In this document: piece by piece, positions 1 to 12,719 of the stretch | Layout: each line of letters opens with the position of its first letter | Numbering within the stretch: the stretch's first letter is position 1 | Assembly: GCA_025602905.1 (NCBI GenBank) | Contig: JAHLKI010000048.1 | Coordinates: 1-64,000 of the forward strand | Origin: Phlyctochytrium arcticum | Lineage: Eukaryota; Chytridiomycota; Chytridiomycetes; Chytridiales; Chytridiaceae | Direction: 5' to 3' | Length of the DNA: 64,000 nucleotides | Translations under genes and position numbers: made by a program | Notes under the pieces: model-generated | Database searches by the model: none | What the model saw: only the letters and a program-made list of their open reading frames with translations | Told to the model about the DNA's origin: nothing

Positions 1-1761
<1,761 letters not shown>

Positions 1762-1914
1762 CTTGAATTCCGACTTTTTCATGTCTGAAACTTTGGTTAG
1801 ATGCTGCCCCTTTAATTTATTCTTTTACCTATGTACATAATATAAGCTACTGCTGCCACCCTTCCTTCTTTTCATTGCATGCATGCAAATGATCTCCTTC
1901 TCGGGAAAGGTTCA

Positions 1915-3872
1915 CTAATGTCTGCCTCGCCAGTCGATAAAAACCGGCTTGACATGTTTTTCCCATTGCTGCTGCCACGTCTCTCGCCGAAACTTTTGCG
2001 TCCCTTCTCGCAATCGCTGGAGTTGGTTGTCGTCATTCAGTAACTCCTGTAAAAGATACCAGGTCAGTATTGGGTGGGCACACAGATGCAAAAATGGGGA
2101 AATGTACAGTTAATTGCTGGAACAGCTCGGATGCCGTCACGAATACACGGCCATTGACTCCATCCTCTACCAATTCCTTTAAACTATTCAAAAAAAAAAT
2201 GAATTCAATTAGTTCAAGCCTAGATGAAAACACTTTGTGGGGAAAAGAGAGTTGAAGGTATCTTACCATCCATATCCCACTGCACAGACAGGTAACTCGC
2301 AGCCAAACATATCTACAATTTTCATGGGGAGGTCGACGCCCGACGACGACACATGTAACGAAATGCCTAAATCGGCCGCTCCTAAAAATCATTTCAGGAT
2401 GAGATAAGGAGCGATGCATGGCGCGTAGATCAAGTGTTTTACCGAGTAATGTGGGGTAATCGGCCGCTTCCAACCACACCGTCTTAATCTCAACACTCCG
2501 CCAATTAATTTTCCTAATTTTCTTCTTGTACATTTCCTTAAGAGGACCCTGCCCCGTAATAATCACCAACACACGCGGTGAACTCCCCGCAGCATGTTCA
2601 TCCATGATTCCACTCAAATCCCGGCGTTGGGTTTCTTCCTTTTCGTACATCCGGAGTGCATCCAGTAATAAGTCGAATTCTTCGTCTTCGGTCCAGCTGG
2701 TACTGCTCACGATGATTTTTGGGCGGGGGCCTTTGTAGCGGATGACTCCCGTGGGTGAGATTGTGGTTACGATGTTGTCAAAGTATTTGGGGTCTTCTCC
2801 GAGATAGATGGCCTCGGGGCCGGCAAAGTCGTACTTTGTGAATAACTAAGAAACGGGCAAGGCGTTGGCATGTGCGTTTGTATCATTGCGTACACTACTG
2901 GCAAAAGACTTACGTGATGTATCTCCTCCATGGTGGCTTTTCGAAAGTGCGCCGGAGCTCGGTCGTGCATGGTCACAATCGGACCTCTATAGTGATGAAT
3001 TAGACCTGGGGCTCTTCTATCCTGCAAAGACGATTGAGATGATTTACTTGACTTCCCAATCTTTGACCAATTGTCTAGCCATGGCATGACTGACACACAC
3101 ATGAGCTTCCGCATGTCGCCCGAACGCCAATTCATACCTAATTCAGCATACAGAATTAGATCGGATTCCATTTACGGCAGGAACAAAGGGTCTTACCGGA
3201 ATGCAGCCTCTACGATCCGGCTCTCGTTTCCCAGATTCAAGGCCATGATAGAGTATCCGTAATTGTGCCAATCAATGATTAAACGGGTGCCGACCACTAG
3301 ACGGACAATTTGGGCAATCAACAGGGTTGGAACTGCTGGTGGATTCTATAGATTGTTTCGATTAGTTTGATTCCAAGTCTAACCAGCATGATGCTTTAAC
3401 AGACCTGAACCAAGATGTGGCCGCATGGCGGAATATCAACCGTGAGCAACCAAAGCAAATTCAGAAATTGAAAAAGTGTCCTCCATATCGCTCTGACAAG
3501 ATAAACAAAGCGCGATCCGCTTGATGGTAATTTCGTCGGACTTTTGATGTAGTGGACAGTCACTTTCCCCTCTTTCTGGTACTCGGCAAGTTGAGGCAGC
3601 AATTTCGAACCGCCGTAGCCGACAGCATGCACATCATAGCCTTCGTGGGCTAACGATATGGCGTGGTATTGGGTTCGCGGAGAGCGGCCGAGATCGCCGA
3701 GGACGAGGACCAGGACTCGTTTGTGTTTATTGTGGGTTCGACTGAGGCGGAGGTAGAGGACTGGGAGGGCGGCTATGAGGATGAAAAGACTAGCGCAATA
3801 AAGCGCTGCTGAAGCGATCGCCATTTCGCGCGGTGCATGCAGGATTAGCAGAATCTTGGAGGCCAAGGTCAT
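1915..3872 (-). CDS. ALG1: ALG1 chitobiosyldiphosphodolichol beta-mannosyltransferase
   Basis: Adds the first mannose to GlcNAc2-PP-dolichol on the cytosolic face of the ER, an essential N-glycosylation step. The N-terminus has a hydrophobic anchor, then [20 protein letters not shown], the family's donor-binding opening. Later exons give [37 protein letters not shown] and the GT-B C-terminal half with [19 protein letters not shown] and [20 protein letters not shown]. The last exon ends [10 protein letters not shown] at a TAG at 1915-1917. At least six introns interrupt the gene. The first in-frame ATG is at 3872; another at 3824 would shorten the anchor. It runs convergent to DUS2. Confidence 0.9.
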
Positions 3873-4015
3873 GAATTTTCCCAAGGTAAACAAAACACAT
3901 CAACCATTTTAGAAACATGAATTGAATGATAACAGTAAGTTACAGTGAGGGATGAGAACCACATATGAATCACAACCCAAAAAAATATATATCTCAGGCT
4001 TTAGCAGGTTTTTTC

Positions 4016-4780
4016 CTACTTTCGCTTACTCTTGCTGCCGGTACTTGCCCCCGCCGTTCCCGGTCCTCCACTCTTATCCGACCCCGTCGTCGGTTTTCCA
4101 GCCGCCCGCCGAGCGCCTCCCTGGGTACTAGGTGGTTCATATAGACTGGTGGTGCTGGAGAAGCCTGAGCCGACTTTGGAGGATTTGCTGGTGGTGCCGC
4201 CTCCGCTGCCTCCCATCCCGACTGTACTAGCTTCACCGCGGAGTCCGGCTTTGGGTTTGGGTCGTTGTCGGGAGGCCACTGTATTGTGAGAAAAAACACG
4301 CGGGGATTAGGACTTCTTTTGAGGATGCATTTTGCTTGCGGTTGATGTACTTACCAGAGAATTTCAGTTTTTCGCCTGCTGGCTGGTCCAACAGACTCAG
4401 ATAGGTGGGGGTAGTTTCATCTCCCTCATCTAGAGTATTTCCAACAACGTTAGGAGATGCAATCACGAAGGAAAGAGCCCATTACGTACCGCCAATGACT
4501 TTGACAAGGATATAGGTTCCTCGAGCATCCAAAAACTTTTTAGCGTACTCTTTGTTTTTGCTGACGAGGTCCACGACCTCACCAGTTTCGGAGGCCAGAT
4601 CAACGTTTTCGAGGAGATGGCCGAACCCACAGGATGACTTGAGGTGCTGGAGTAGCACGCAGGCTAATGTATTTGGGTTGGCCAGTCGTTCCTCGCCGGC
4701 TGATGGGGGTGTTACTCCAATGGCCTACAATTTTCGGGCGAACAGCTCGTACCTCCGTACTTTACAGTGATGAAGGCCAT
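4016..4780 (-). CDS. CXorf65-like small protein, four exons
   Basis: Spliced product of about 165 residues. Exon 1 reads MAFITVKYG; a 53-nt intron (4700-4752) follows. Exon 2 reads NPNTLACVLLQHLKSSCG and then LASETGEVVDLVSKNKEYAK and KFLDARGTYILVKV. This order (short beta-start with VKYG, 'LLxHL', 'D..ETG', 'A.KFL.AR.TY.L.KV') matches the human CXorf65 family as I remember it. The C-terminal tail is low-complexity Ser/Gly/Lys (GSKSKRK end). The family has no established biochemical role; it looks like a ubiquitin-like fold. I associate its distribution with organisms that have cilia, which would suit a flagellated fungus, but that is inference. Confidence 0.65.
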
Positions 4781-4859
4781 GGCCGGGTCAAGCCGTGAAT
4801 ACAGACCAATCAATCACTGTCGGTGATAATTAAAGTCGTTCTATGTATCGTCATCAACT

Positions 4860-5110
4860 TTTATGCTGGGGGCAAACTTTTGTACTGGCCTTTCATCTGA
4901 TGCAACGAAACGCGTCGGAGAATAGCTCCATGACTGTGCCGCCACACGTACACGCATTCATTTTCGAGGCATACTCCCATTTTTCCTCGTTGTAGTTCTG
5001 CTTCTTCTCTCTTTCCAAAATCGTCCGCGCCCATCCATTTTTCCTCCGGAAGATGTCTGGGCCAAGAAGTGCCTCCGCTCGGGGTTCGAAAAAAAAAAGT
5101 GTCTGGGCCA
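4860..5110. repeat. Diverged copy of the palindrome-rich dispersed repeat
   Basis: The stretch around 5026-5065 (CGCGCCCATCCATTTTTCC followed by a short hairpin and TGTCTGGGCCA) matches the repeat at 36130-36190 and the reverse complement of 38230-38265. The left part (4970-5025) is weakly similar to the hairpin-rich body of those copies but its hairpins are mostly lost. Open frames here are small and mutually overlapping, so no gene is called. Confidence 0.5.
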
Positions 5111-5119
5111 AACCTCAAC

Positions 5120-5625
5120 AAAAACTCAGGTCTTCACCCAATGGGCAGAGTCCGTCCGATGTTTTGCCCGCCAGCGTCAAATCTGGAACCATCTCCTGCT
5201 GGAGTGGAGCGGGTAACGCCAATAGTGGCGCGCATCGTCAAGACGCTGGGTGATGCCCAGCGTCCGGCTTGAGTCCATAAGTCCTCAAAGGGGTTTTCTT
5301 CCGGCCAACCTTGCACGGACCCTTTACCATCGCCCATAAAGCTTGCCTTGGGTGGAGCTGCAGGCGCCCAAGGCGGCGAACCCATTTCTGGGTCAGAGGC
5401 GCGGTCCCATCCCTGCGTGTGCTAGCGTGCAGTGGATGAGCCTGTTATGCTGGCCCTCTGTGGCATTCCAATCCCGAAATAAACTGGCCAGTAACATCCG
5501 GCACCGGGAATCGAACCCGGGACAACTGGACCGGCAAGTGCTTTCGCACATGCACCAAGTCACAGCACGATGAATGTACTGCTGAAAGTTACGCTTATAT
5601 AGGTAGCCTCGGCCTCCGACACACA
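5120..5625 (-). repeat. tRNA-headed SINE-like element, copy A
   Basis: Minus-strand element. Its head, about 5490-5580, contains GGTTCGATTCCCGGTGCCGG, a pol III B-box and T-arm as in tRNA. The body ends near 5136-5190 with a block shared with copies B and C (forward strand: CAATGGGCAGAGTCC, then CCAGCGTCAAATCTGGAAC). Upstream of the head the forward strand reads TATATAGGT and a short ACACAG-type repeat. The body differs from B and C by indels. Confidence 0.7.
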
Positions 5626-5949
5626 GACACACAGACACACACTGATGTTAAGAATTCACTGCAACCATCGGTCAGGATTGATTGGTTAGACTTGTGGTTA
5701 GACTTTTCTCCACAAGTCATGACACATTAACGTCCCCCACATTAATCTGAAACATGCAATCTTCCTCTTATATAACTTGTGCTATGATGCCCCGCCTGTT
5801 TACTTTACACTTGACCCAATACACAATACACTACTCAACCATAATCTTTAACATGGCACACCTACACACTGCCGAGAGAAAAAAAAGAAAGTCCCCCAAA
5901 AAACCGCTGCTCACCAGCAGTAGACAATGAATGCATGAACAAATAGTAT
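5626..5949. other. Non-coding spacer between SINE-like copies A and B
   Basis: AT-richer DNA with no supported open frame. It begins with a short (ACACAG)n run at about 5622-5645. Confidence 0.5.
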
Positions 5950-6430
5950 CCCGAAAATAAAAAGCAAAACAGATAGCCTTCACCCATTGGGCAGAGTCCA
6001 TCACATATGCTCTCCAGCGTCAAATCTGGAACAGAGCGTGCGCTACACAAGCGACTTTCCTGCGCTGGGGCCGGCGACTCATTGTCGACAGCGACCCTTC
6101 TCCAGCGACTTTCGAGTGCCACACATATTGTGTGGTCCCACTCACAGAGGGATTCCTCCGACCCGTCGGCCGGTCCACTCTCCCGGGGCCCGGAGCAACT
6201 CTTATGCTCGTGACCCCAAACTGCTACACGCCCTCTTGGCGCAGCCTTCCCAGAGGCGAGGAACATACTCGCGGCTGAGGCACACCAATCCCGGAAAACT
6301 CATCCGGCACCAGGAATCGAACCCGGGACACGCGAACTGGGCAGCGCAACTACGGCGCCTGCACCATTCGGTTGCGATAATTTAATTGTGTCAAGATGCG
6401 CTTAGATAGGTGACCGTGGCTCCCGCTGGC
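5950..6430 (-). repeat. tRNA-headed SINE-like element, copy B
   Basis: Same architecture as copies A and C. The B-box sequence GGTTCGATTCCTGGTGCC lies on the minus strand at about 6305-6325. The 3' block (CATTGGGCAGAGTCC and CCAGCGTCAAATCTGGAAC on the forward strand) is at 5980-6030. The left edge reads CCCGAAAATAAAAAGCAAAA, shared with copy C. The open frames that cross it are chance frames in GC-rich repeat DNA. Confidence 0.75.
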
Positions 6431-6435
6431 GGCGG

Positions 6436-6565
6436 GTGGTTGTCTGTGGTTGTCTGTGGTTGTCTGTGGTTGTCTGTGGTTGTCTGTGGTTGTCTGTGGT
6501 TGTCTGTGGCTGTCTGTGGTTGTCTGTGGTTGTCTGTGGTTGTCTGTGGTTGTCTGTGGTTGTCT
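6436..6565. repeat. 10-bp minisatellite, about 13 copies
   Basis: Tandem array of the unit GTGGTTGTCT with one C variant near 6510. The 10-bp period is open in several frames on both strands, which produces spurious repetitive open frames. It lies between the 5' end of SINE copy B and the 3' end of copy C, so it may be an expanded SINE tail. Confidence 0.95.
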
Positions 6566-6634
6566 CCGTCCGAGGAGAACCAGAAGATTTGGCCCGATTT
6601 ACTGTATTGATATGTGCAACATGTCTGTCAGTAC

Positions 6635-7065
6635 TACCCCGAAAATAAGAAGCAAAATAGATGGCCTTTACCCATTGGGCAGAGTCCATCCCATATAGTG
6701 CGCTCTCCAGCGTCAAATCTGGAACATCCACGTTGTGGAATGGAGCGTGCGCTGTATATATACAAGCGTCTTTGTGGTTGCGCCCGGGCCGGCGACTATG
6801 TCTGCAGCAGCCCGTTCCTGGCGTTTGCGCTGGGGGCGGCGGACTATGTCTCGGCCGCACTGTCTCCAGCGGAGTAGGATATTTTCTCCCGGCCGGGGAT
6901 CCACCCAAACTGCTACACGCCCACTTAGTGGAGCGGAGCCTTCTCAGGGCTATGCCTCTGAGGCAAACCAATCCCAGAAAATTCATTCGGCACCGGGAAT
7001 CGAACCCGGGACACCCGAACTGGGCAGGCAACAGCGCCTGCGCCAACAGCTGCGCTAATTAGGGT
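6635..7065 (-). repeat. tRNA-headed SINE-like element, copy C
   Basis: The best preserved head of the three: on the minus strand TAGCGCAGCTGTTGG is a good A-box, followed about 50 bases on by GGTTCGATTCCCGGTGCC as B-box. The body then runs leftwards to the shared CCAGATTTGACGCTGG and GGACTCTGCCCAATGGGTAA block at 6670-6725 and an A/T-rich end. It is not a functional tRNA: the sequence continues for hundreds of bases past the T-arm. Its 5' end lies about 130 bp upstream of the RPC3 start codon. Confidence 0.8.
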
Positions 7066-7192
7066 TCGTGCCTGGCCACACGTGACTGAGCGGAGTCGAG
7101 AAGAAGTTGCAAACGAAAGGACCAGCGAAAGGACCACCGAATGGAATTTGGAAAACATCAATGTCCTTGACGCACCTGTTGCTTGAACAAAA

Positions 7193-9005
7193 ATGTCGCA
7201 TTCACAATACCGACTGTGCTCTCTCATAGTCAAGGAGCACTTTGGCCCGATCGTCGAGGTATGGGCGGGGTTTTATGGGGTTTTCACCAAAGTGATCTCT
7301 GTGTATTGACACTATCAATCCCCAAAGAGTGTTTGTACGTTTCTCATTCAGCACGGTCGAAGCCCTATCCCCGTCATCAGCCGCTCGATCGAACTATCCC
7401 CCCGCCAAATCAGGGAATCCCTCTTTATCCTCATCCACCATGGTCTGGTTACCTATGCCGAGATACCCGAAGGCACCCGGATGGCAGTCTACTACAAAGC
7501 TAGCCCAGAAGAAATTGCGCTGAGGGATTGCTTTCCTCTATACATGGCTGAAATCAATGCCCGCTATGGCGAAGAGGCAAGTTTCGGATGAGTTGGCCCC
7601 AGAAACATGCAAGAAACAATGACTGATACCAAATTTAGTGTGAGAGCATACTGAGAGAGATTTTGCGACAGGGCCGCTCAAGTTTCAATGAGTTACTGGA
7701 AACACGGGCAACCCGTCTTTCGCGTGATCAGCTCACAGAGGGCCTCCACCGATTGATTGACAATAAGGTTCTGGCAGAATGTACACCAGAGGACAGCATG
7801 ACGGCCGACGACATACGGATGCAGGAAGAAGCTGCAGAAGTGGCCAAACGAGGTGGTTTGCCCTTGACTGCAACAGAATTGACCAAGCTCCGTAAACAAC
7901 TTGCCGCCAAACGCGATGCCGAATACGAAGAACCCGCTGAAGGCACCAAGAAGCGTAAAGTTGTCCGCGACCTGGACGATATCGCCGCCAACAAAAAATT
8001 CGCCTCAGATGATCGTGTAGGCAGTCGGGGTGGTGGATCCAATACAGCACTTGGCGCCTTTGGAGGAGGCGACCTCTTCTATCGAGTCAATTACGAGCGA
8101 ATTCATATATTTATTCGTAGCGCGGATATTCAGCGGTTGGCAGAGTACCGAATCAATGCCGGGGCGGGTGAAGTCATTGGCCGCTTATTGGAAGCTGCCG
8201 AACCCAAAATCCAACGGTGTCAGGGAGCAGAAAAGGGGCCCATGGTCAGTCAACTGATGCTCTCATCCCTGATTGATCACAGCGTTCCCATGGAAGTTGA
8301 AGGCCGCACATCCAATGCTGTCGTAGACTACCTGGATGCGCTCACCCAAGACGACATGAAATTAATCAGTAAGGCATCAGAAGGCGGTGGGGGCCAGTAT
8401 GTGGTCAATCTGCACATGGCTGTCAATAGCCTTCGTGGCCGGATGATGGAGTCTATAGTCCAAGAACAGTTTGGTGATTCGGCCCGACGAATATGGCGAA
8501 TCCTCAATTTGATGGAAAAACTGACTGAAACTCAGGTATGTCTGGGATATCCCAAAACTTTCTCTCTCCACGCTAGCAAAAACTCATCCCCCGTGGTTTC
8601 TTACAGATCGCAAAACTGGCTCTCGTCCCCCTAAAAGAAGCCCGCCACGTCCTCTACCTCATGTTGAACGCCGGCCTCGCCTTCATCCAAGACGTCCCCA
8701 AAACCCTCGACCACAGCGCCGCCCGCACCTTTTTCCTCTGGTACGTCTCCATCCCCCAAACCGCCGTCCTGCTCACCGAAGACGCCTACAAAACCCTCGC
8801 CAACGTCAAACAACGCCGCGAAAAGGAAATTGCGGCCCGGGCGCGACTGATTGAGAAGACGCAGCGGTTGGATGTGGTGGCTGGCCAGGCGAAATTGAGT
8901 GAAGGGGAATTGAGGGCGGTGGAGCATTTGAATAGTGTCGTCCGACAGTTGCTGGTCACAGAGTGTCGTATGGCTCATTTGCTGATGACGATGAAGGATT
9001 ATTGA
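7193..9005 (+). CDS. RPC3: RNA polymerase III subunit RPC3 (RPC82/POLR3C)
   Basis: Winged-helix subunit of the RPC3/6/7 heterotrimer of RNA polymerase III, needed for initiation on tRNA and 5S genes. The first exon starts MSHSQYRLCSLIVKEHFG, the first winged helix. The next exon gives SRSIELSPRQIRESLFILIH and HHGLVTYAEIPEGTRM. The large exon (from about 7640) carries FYRVNYERIHIFIRS, characteristic of the family, and the last exon reads LVPLKEARHVLYLMLNAGLA and VPKTLDHSAARTFFLWYV, ending in a coiled coil and MTMKDY. Introns are at about 7259, 7578 and 8536. Length is usual for the family. Confidence 0.92.
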
Positions 9006-9359
9006 GTTGGCAAAATCTTGCCGACTATTTCCTCGCTCCTGTATCTATATCATGTACCATCCTACAATCTACTACAAGCTATAGCTAGACACTCTTAGTT
9101 TAACCAATTATTTATTTCTGAATTTCACATCGCTATTGAAACTGATTGCGTTACGATATGACCATCACTCCCGAAAGCAGTCGGTGAAAAAGACATTGCT
9201 GCAGAATCCGACAAAAGACATGTGGTCATGATATATAGTCGTGCGTACGAATCCAACAACATGAATATATAAAGCTATCTGAGATTGTGCAAAACTACAT
9301 TTCTGTGTATCCATCTGCAGTTCAACCGCTAAAAGTAGTCCCCAACATCCACCACAGAT
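9006..9359. other. Convergent intergenic region, RPC3 to KRS1
   Basis: AT-rich 3' flanks of two convergent genes. No open frame or structured element is supported. Confidence 0.5.
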
Positions 9360-11243
9360 TTACTCAGTAAGCACATACTTGTTTGACGACGGTCCTTCCT
9401 CGGGCTTCATGGCAGGCTATTTTATGGAGAAAATTAGTCAGAGTTTGGGACGTAAAAATGGATATTGCAAAAAATACACTTACGAAAAGCAAGACTTCCT
9501 TGATGTTATTGGAATCAGTCAAGAACATGGTCAGACGGTCGAGTCCCAGACCCCATCCTCCAGTGGGAGGTAAGCCGTATTCAAGAGCGTTACAGAACGT
9601 TTCATCAATCATTTGCGCCTCATCGTCACCGGCAGCCTTGTCGGCAGCCTGTTGCGCAAACCGCTCACGCTGATCAAAGGGATCGTTCAATTCAGTGTAT
9701 GCGTTGCAAATTTCCTTGGTGGCCACAAAGCACTCGAAACGCTCGCAGAGACCGGGAGTGGTGCGGTGAGCTTTGGCGAGGGGCGACATCATTTGCGGGT
9801 GTTCGGTAATAAAGGTGGGGTTGACGCATTGGACTTCGATAAAGTCACCGACCAGCTTGTCGAGGAGACGGGCACTCGTGCGGGGGGAAGAACAGTCTAC
9901 ATTGTTCTTTTTGCAGAGATCGTCCAGGAATTTACGGCCCTCTTCGTCAGCCAGCACATTGGCGGGGGGGAAGTTGACCTTGAGCAGCCGTTCCAATTCT
10001 GGAATCATTTGCACGCGGCGGAACGGAGGAGAAAAGTCGATTTCCCAGGCTTCACCTTCCGGTCCGTGGGGGTGGTATTTGACCTTGTAGCCGCCAGTCA
10101 GGGACTTGACCATGCCAGAGACGAGAGATTCCGTCATGTCCATCAAGTCGTTGACGTCGGCGTAAGCCATATAGAATTCACAGGTGGTAAATTCTGGGTT
10201 ATGGGTCAGATCGATTCCTTCATTACGGAACTGCTTTCCGATTTCGTAGACACGGTCAAGGCCACCAACCACAAGTTGCTTGAGGTACAATTCGGGTGCG
10301 ATACGCATAAAGAGGTCAAGTTTGAGGTCGTTGTGATGTGTGATGAACGGCTTAGCTGTGGCACCACCGGCAATCATGTTCATCATGGGAGTTTCGACTT
10401 CAAGGAAGCCCTGGTTGTCCAAGAAGCGACGAAGGTAGTGAATCACCTTGGCGCGGGTCACGAACTTGTTGCGAACATCGTTGTTCATGATCAAATCCAA
10501 GTAACGCATACGGTAACGGAGTTCCTGGTCCTTGAACCCGTAGTGGGCCTTGGGCAACATGCGCAAACAAGGGGTGAGAAGAATAATGTCCTTGGGGATA
10601 ATGGAAAGTTCACCCTTCTTGGATTTGCCGGGGAAGCCCTTGACACCAACGATATCACCACGTTGCAGGTGCTTGTGTACCTCGTTGAAATCGCGCTCGG
10701 AGTCTTGCGACGATGCCAAAATCTGAATCTTTTCGCCCTCGCCGTGCAAATCGTAAAAGATGAGGTTTTTCCCCGAAGCGCGGCAGTTGTGAAGACGACC
10801 AGCAACAGTAACAACCTCCTTTTCCAGACGGGCACCGGGCTCGAGACGGGTGTAACGCTGGATGTAGGACTTGATGGACAGAGACACATCAAACTTGTGG
10901 GGATACGCTTCACCCGTCTCGCGCAACTTTTGGACAAGAGCGGACCGGTTCTCAAAGAACTTGCGGGGATCCAATTCTTCCTCCTCCTCGTCATCCTTCT
11001 TCTTCTTTTCCACAGGAGGTGGGGCAGCAGCGGCCTTGGCAGCCTTGGCCTGCTCCTTCTCTCGCTGCTTCTTGCGGCGCTTCAGCTCCCTAAACGTAAA
11101 CAAATTGTATGTTTTTTTTTTAGAAAACAGCAGTACCCTCACCACCACAGGACATGAGATACTTACGACTTGGAGACCATTTCTCCCGTGGCCTCATCGA
11201 GCAAGAGGTTATCGGCTGCTACCGGCTTTTCGACTTCACTCAT
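9360..11243 (-). CDS. KRS1: Cytosolic lysyl-tRNA synthetase (class II)
   Basis: Charges tRNA-Lys. The product begins [17 protein letters not shown], then a Lys/Ala/Glu-rich extension ([19 protein letters not shown]) typical of eukaryotic cytosolic enzymes. The OB-fold anticodon domain follows ([20 protein letters not shown]). The class II catalytic core has motif 1 around [20 protein letters not shown], motif 2 [20 protein letters not shown] and motif 3 [21 protein letters not shown] first intron lies at about 11091-11166 and a second near the 3' end, after which the protein ends in [19 protein letters not shown] 514-residue open frame on the opposite strand is only a codon shadow. Confidence 0.97.
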
Positions 11244-12083
11244 GGCTGTGATCTCTAAGACCTCCAAGAATATCAGGACGGGGTTCTAACAAAACTTGCA
11301 TATCTCACGCATAGCATACCTCTTTAAAGTGAATTGTAAGTGGGGGGTTTGAGTATGTACCACCGTCTGTCGGTCGCAGGATCTCGAGAAACGCTAAAAC
11401 CCAGGCTAAAACCGTCGCCGTCGTCGTTCGCCGAAAACCCCCAAGTCAATCAACTTGCGCTTCCAAAAAAGGCTTAATTGCGAAAAATGTTTCAGATGAA
11501 TCAGATTGATATAAACTACAGTATTGAGTGAAGTGGGAGACTGAAAATGTATTGATAATATGCACAGGAGAGACGCAGCGATCGTGCTGCTCTTATACAG
11601 ATCAGAAGCTTTCTAGAAATTTCTACAGATTTCATTCACCGCTCACATCACAATCGTGCACGTGATTCCTGATTCGCAACACAGATCCCTTTCTTATGGG
11701 CAGCATATATATAGTGGGCAATACAAAATCAAGGACAATGAGAGCGGTGCTCCAAGGCATGGAGGATGCATGAGCATTAGATTCGACCCGCCAAGTCAAA
11801 AGTAGATGGTTACGGTTATACATTTTTGATCATACACGTCTCATTTGAGCAAAAACAGGCTTTCAACTTCAACCAAACTTAAAAGTCGTCAGGAAATGGA
11901 TTTCTCTAATCCAGTCCAAAGCTACACATTTCACCGGAGACGTTTCCTGAACAATAAACATTCAACTAACTGAAAACTTACCATCTTGCCCGTCATCTTT
12001 CTGATTTAACCATTGCGCGAACTTATATAACAAGCGCTCTTCCCTGATCATTTCAATTTCTAAAGGATCCAACACAATCACCA
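11244..12083. other. Intergenic region upstream of KRS1
   Basis: The first 200 bp are the KRS1 promoter and 5' leader (pyrimidine-rich). The rest is AT-rich. Small frames at 11632-11823 are not supported by any recognisable domain, though they may be 3' remains of the crinkler-like fragment to the right. Confidence 0.4.
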
Positions 12084-12439
12084 TCAGCAAACTACTCGAA
12101 AATGAATTGACCACCCGAACCGATCTCCCTTACCACTGATCTCTGGCTGCACTCGCTCCGGTACGACAATGAGCAGCGATACATCCGTCTGCAGGGTCTC
12201 CAGTTTCGTGCGCGGGCTTAGAGCTTTCAGAGTTGTGTTGGCGTCAATATCGGTGTCAAGTTCCGCCTTATTGGCGCAGATGAGAAGTCTTCCGGCTACC
12301 ACTCTTCAACAGCGGATCGCTCTCCCATTTTTTATGCACTGCATCTCTCAGGTTCACCAAAAGCGAAGTTTTCGGAAGCATCTTCGCCCTTCGTATTGTA
12401 TAGTTGAAACCAGAACTGCTCCAGGGTGGGGTTGGCCAT
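12084..12439 (-). pseudogene. Crinkler-like N-terminal domain fragment, frame broken
   Basis: An ATG at 12439 opens NPTLEQFWFQLYNTKGEDAS. The coherent domain then moves between frames: LVNLRDAVHKKWESDPLLK, then LLICANKAELDTDIDANTTL and VSLLIVVPERVQPEISG. The pattern (short beta-hairpin, 'LRDAVHKK..', 'L.ICANKAELD', closing 'LLIVVPE') resembles the ubiquitin-like N-terminal module of crinkler (CRN) proteins, which are secreted or nuclear effectors in oomycetes and also occur in chytrids and Glomeromycota. At least one frame change is not explained by an obvious intron, so I call a pseudogene or fragment. No C-terminal domain was found downstream. Confidence 0.4.
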
Positions 12440-12719
12440 GGCTGCAAGTCTGTGCTGCAAAAGTTGACCGGTTGTGCCTGCAACAAGAAAAAGTAGGATG
12501 CTGGAAGGACGAGGCGCCAAAAACTCGTTTGTCACTGGCTTACGCAAGTAGGCTCGTTTGGAAGTCACGTCCCAAAGCCAGAATTTCGTGTCAAAAATTC
12601 GAAATCCGTAGAAAACTCACTTCCATTTCATACCGGCGGCAACCATTGGAAACCAGCACCAAACCATCCCCTTTGCATTGGCACGTTAAAGCACTCATAT
12701 CCCCATCAGTAAGCTGCTA

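Noticed and set aside
6436..6565. Possible CRISPR-like array
   Set aside because: The unit is 10 bp without spacers; it is a plain minisatellite.
6402..7046. A 214-residue repetitive minus-strand frame (TTTDNHRQPQ-type repeats) and its plus-strand counterparts
   Set aside because: Produced by the 10-bp minisatellite, which is open in several frames, and by GC-rich SINE sequence.
6985..7065. Free-standing tRNA gene
   Set aside because: A- and B-boxes are present, but there is no matching acceptor stem and the homologous sequence continues for 300-400 bp in three copies, as in a SINE.
9613..11157. A 514-codon open frame on the plus strand
   Set aside because: It is the antisense shadow of the lysyl-tRNA synthetase gene, which has all class II motifs; the antisense product matches nothing recognisable.
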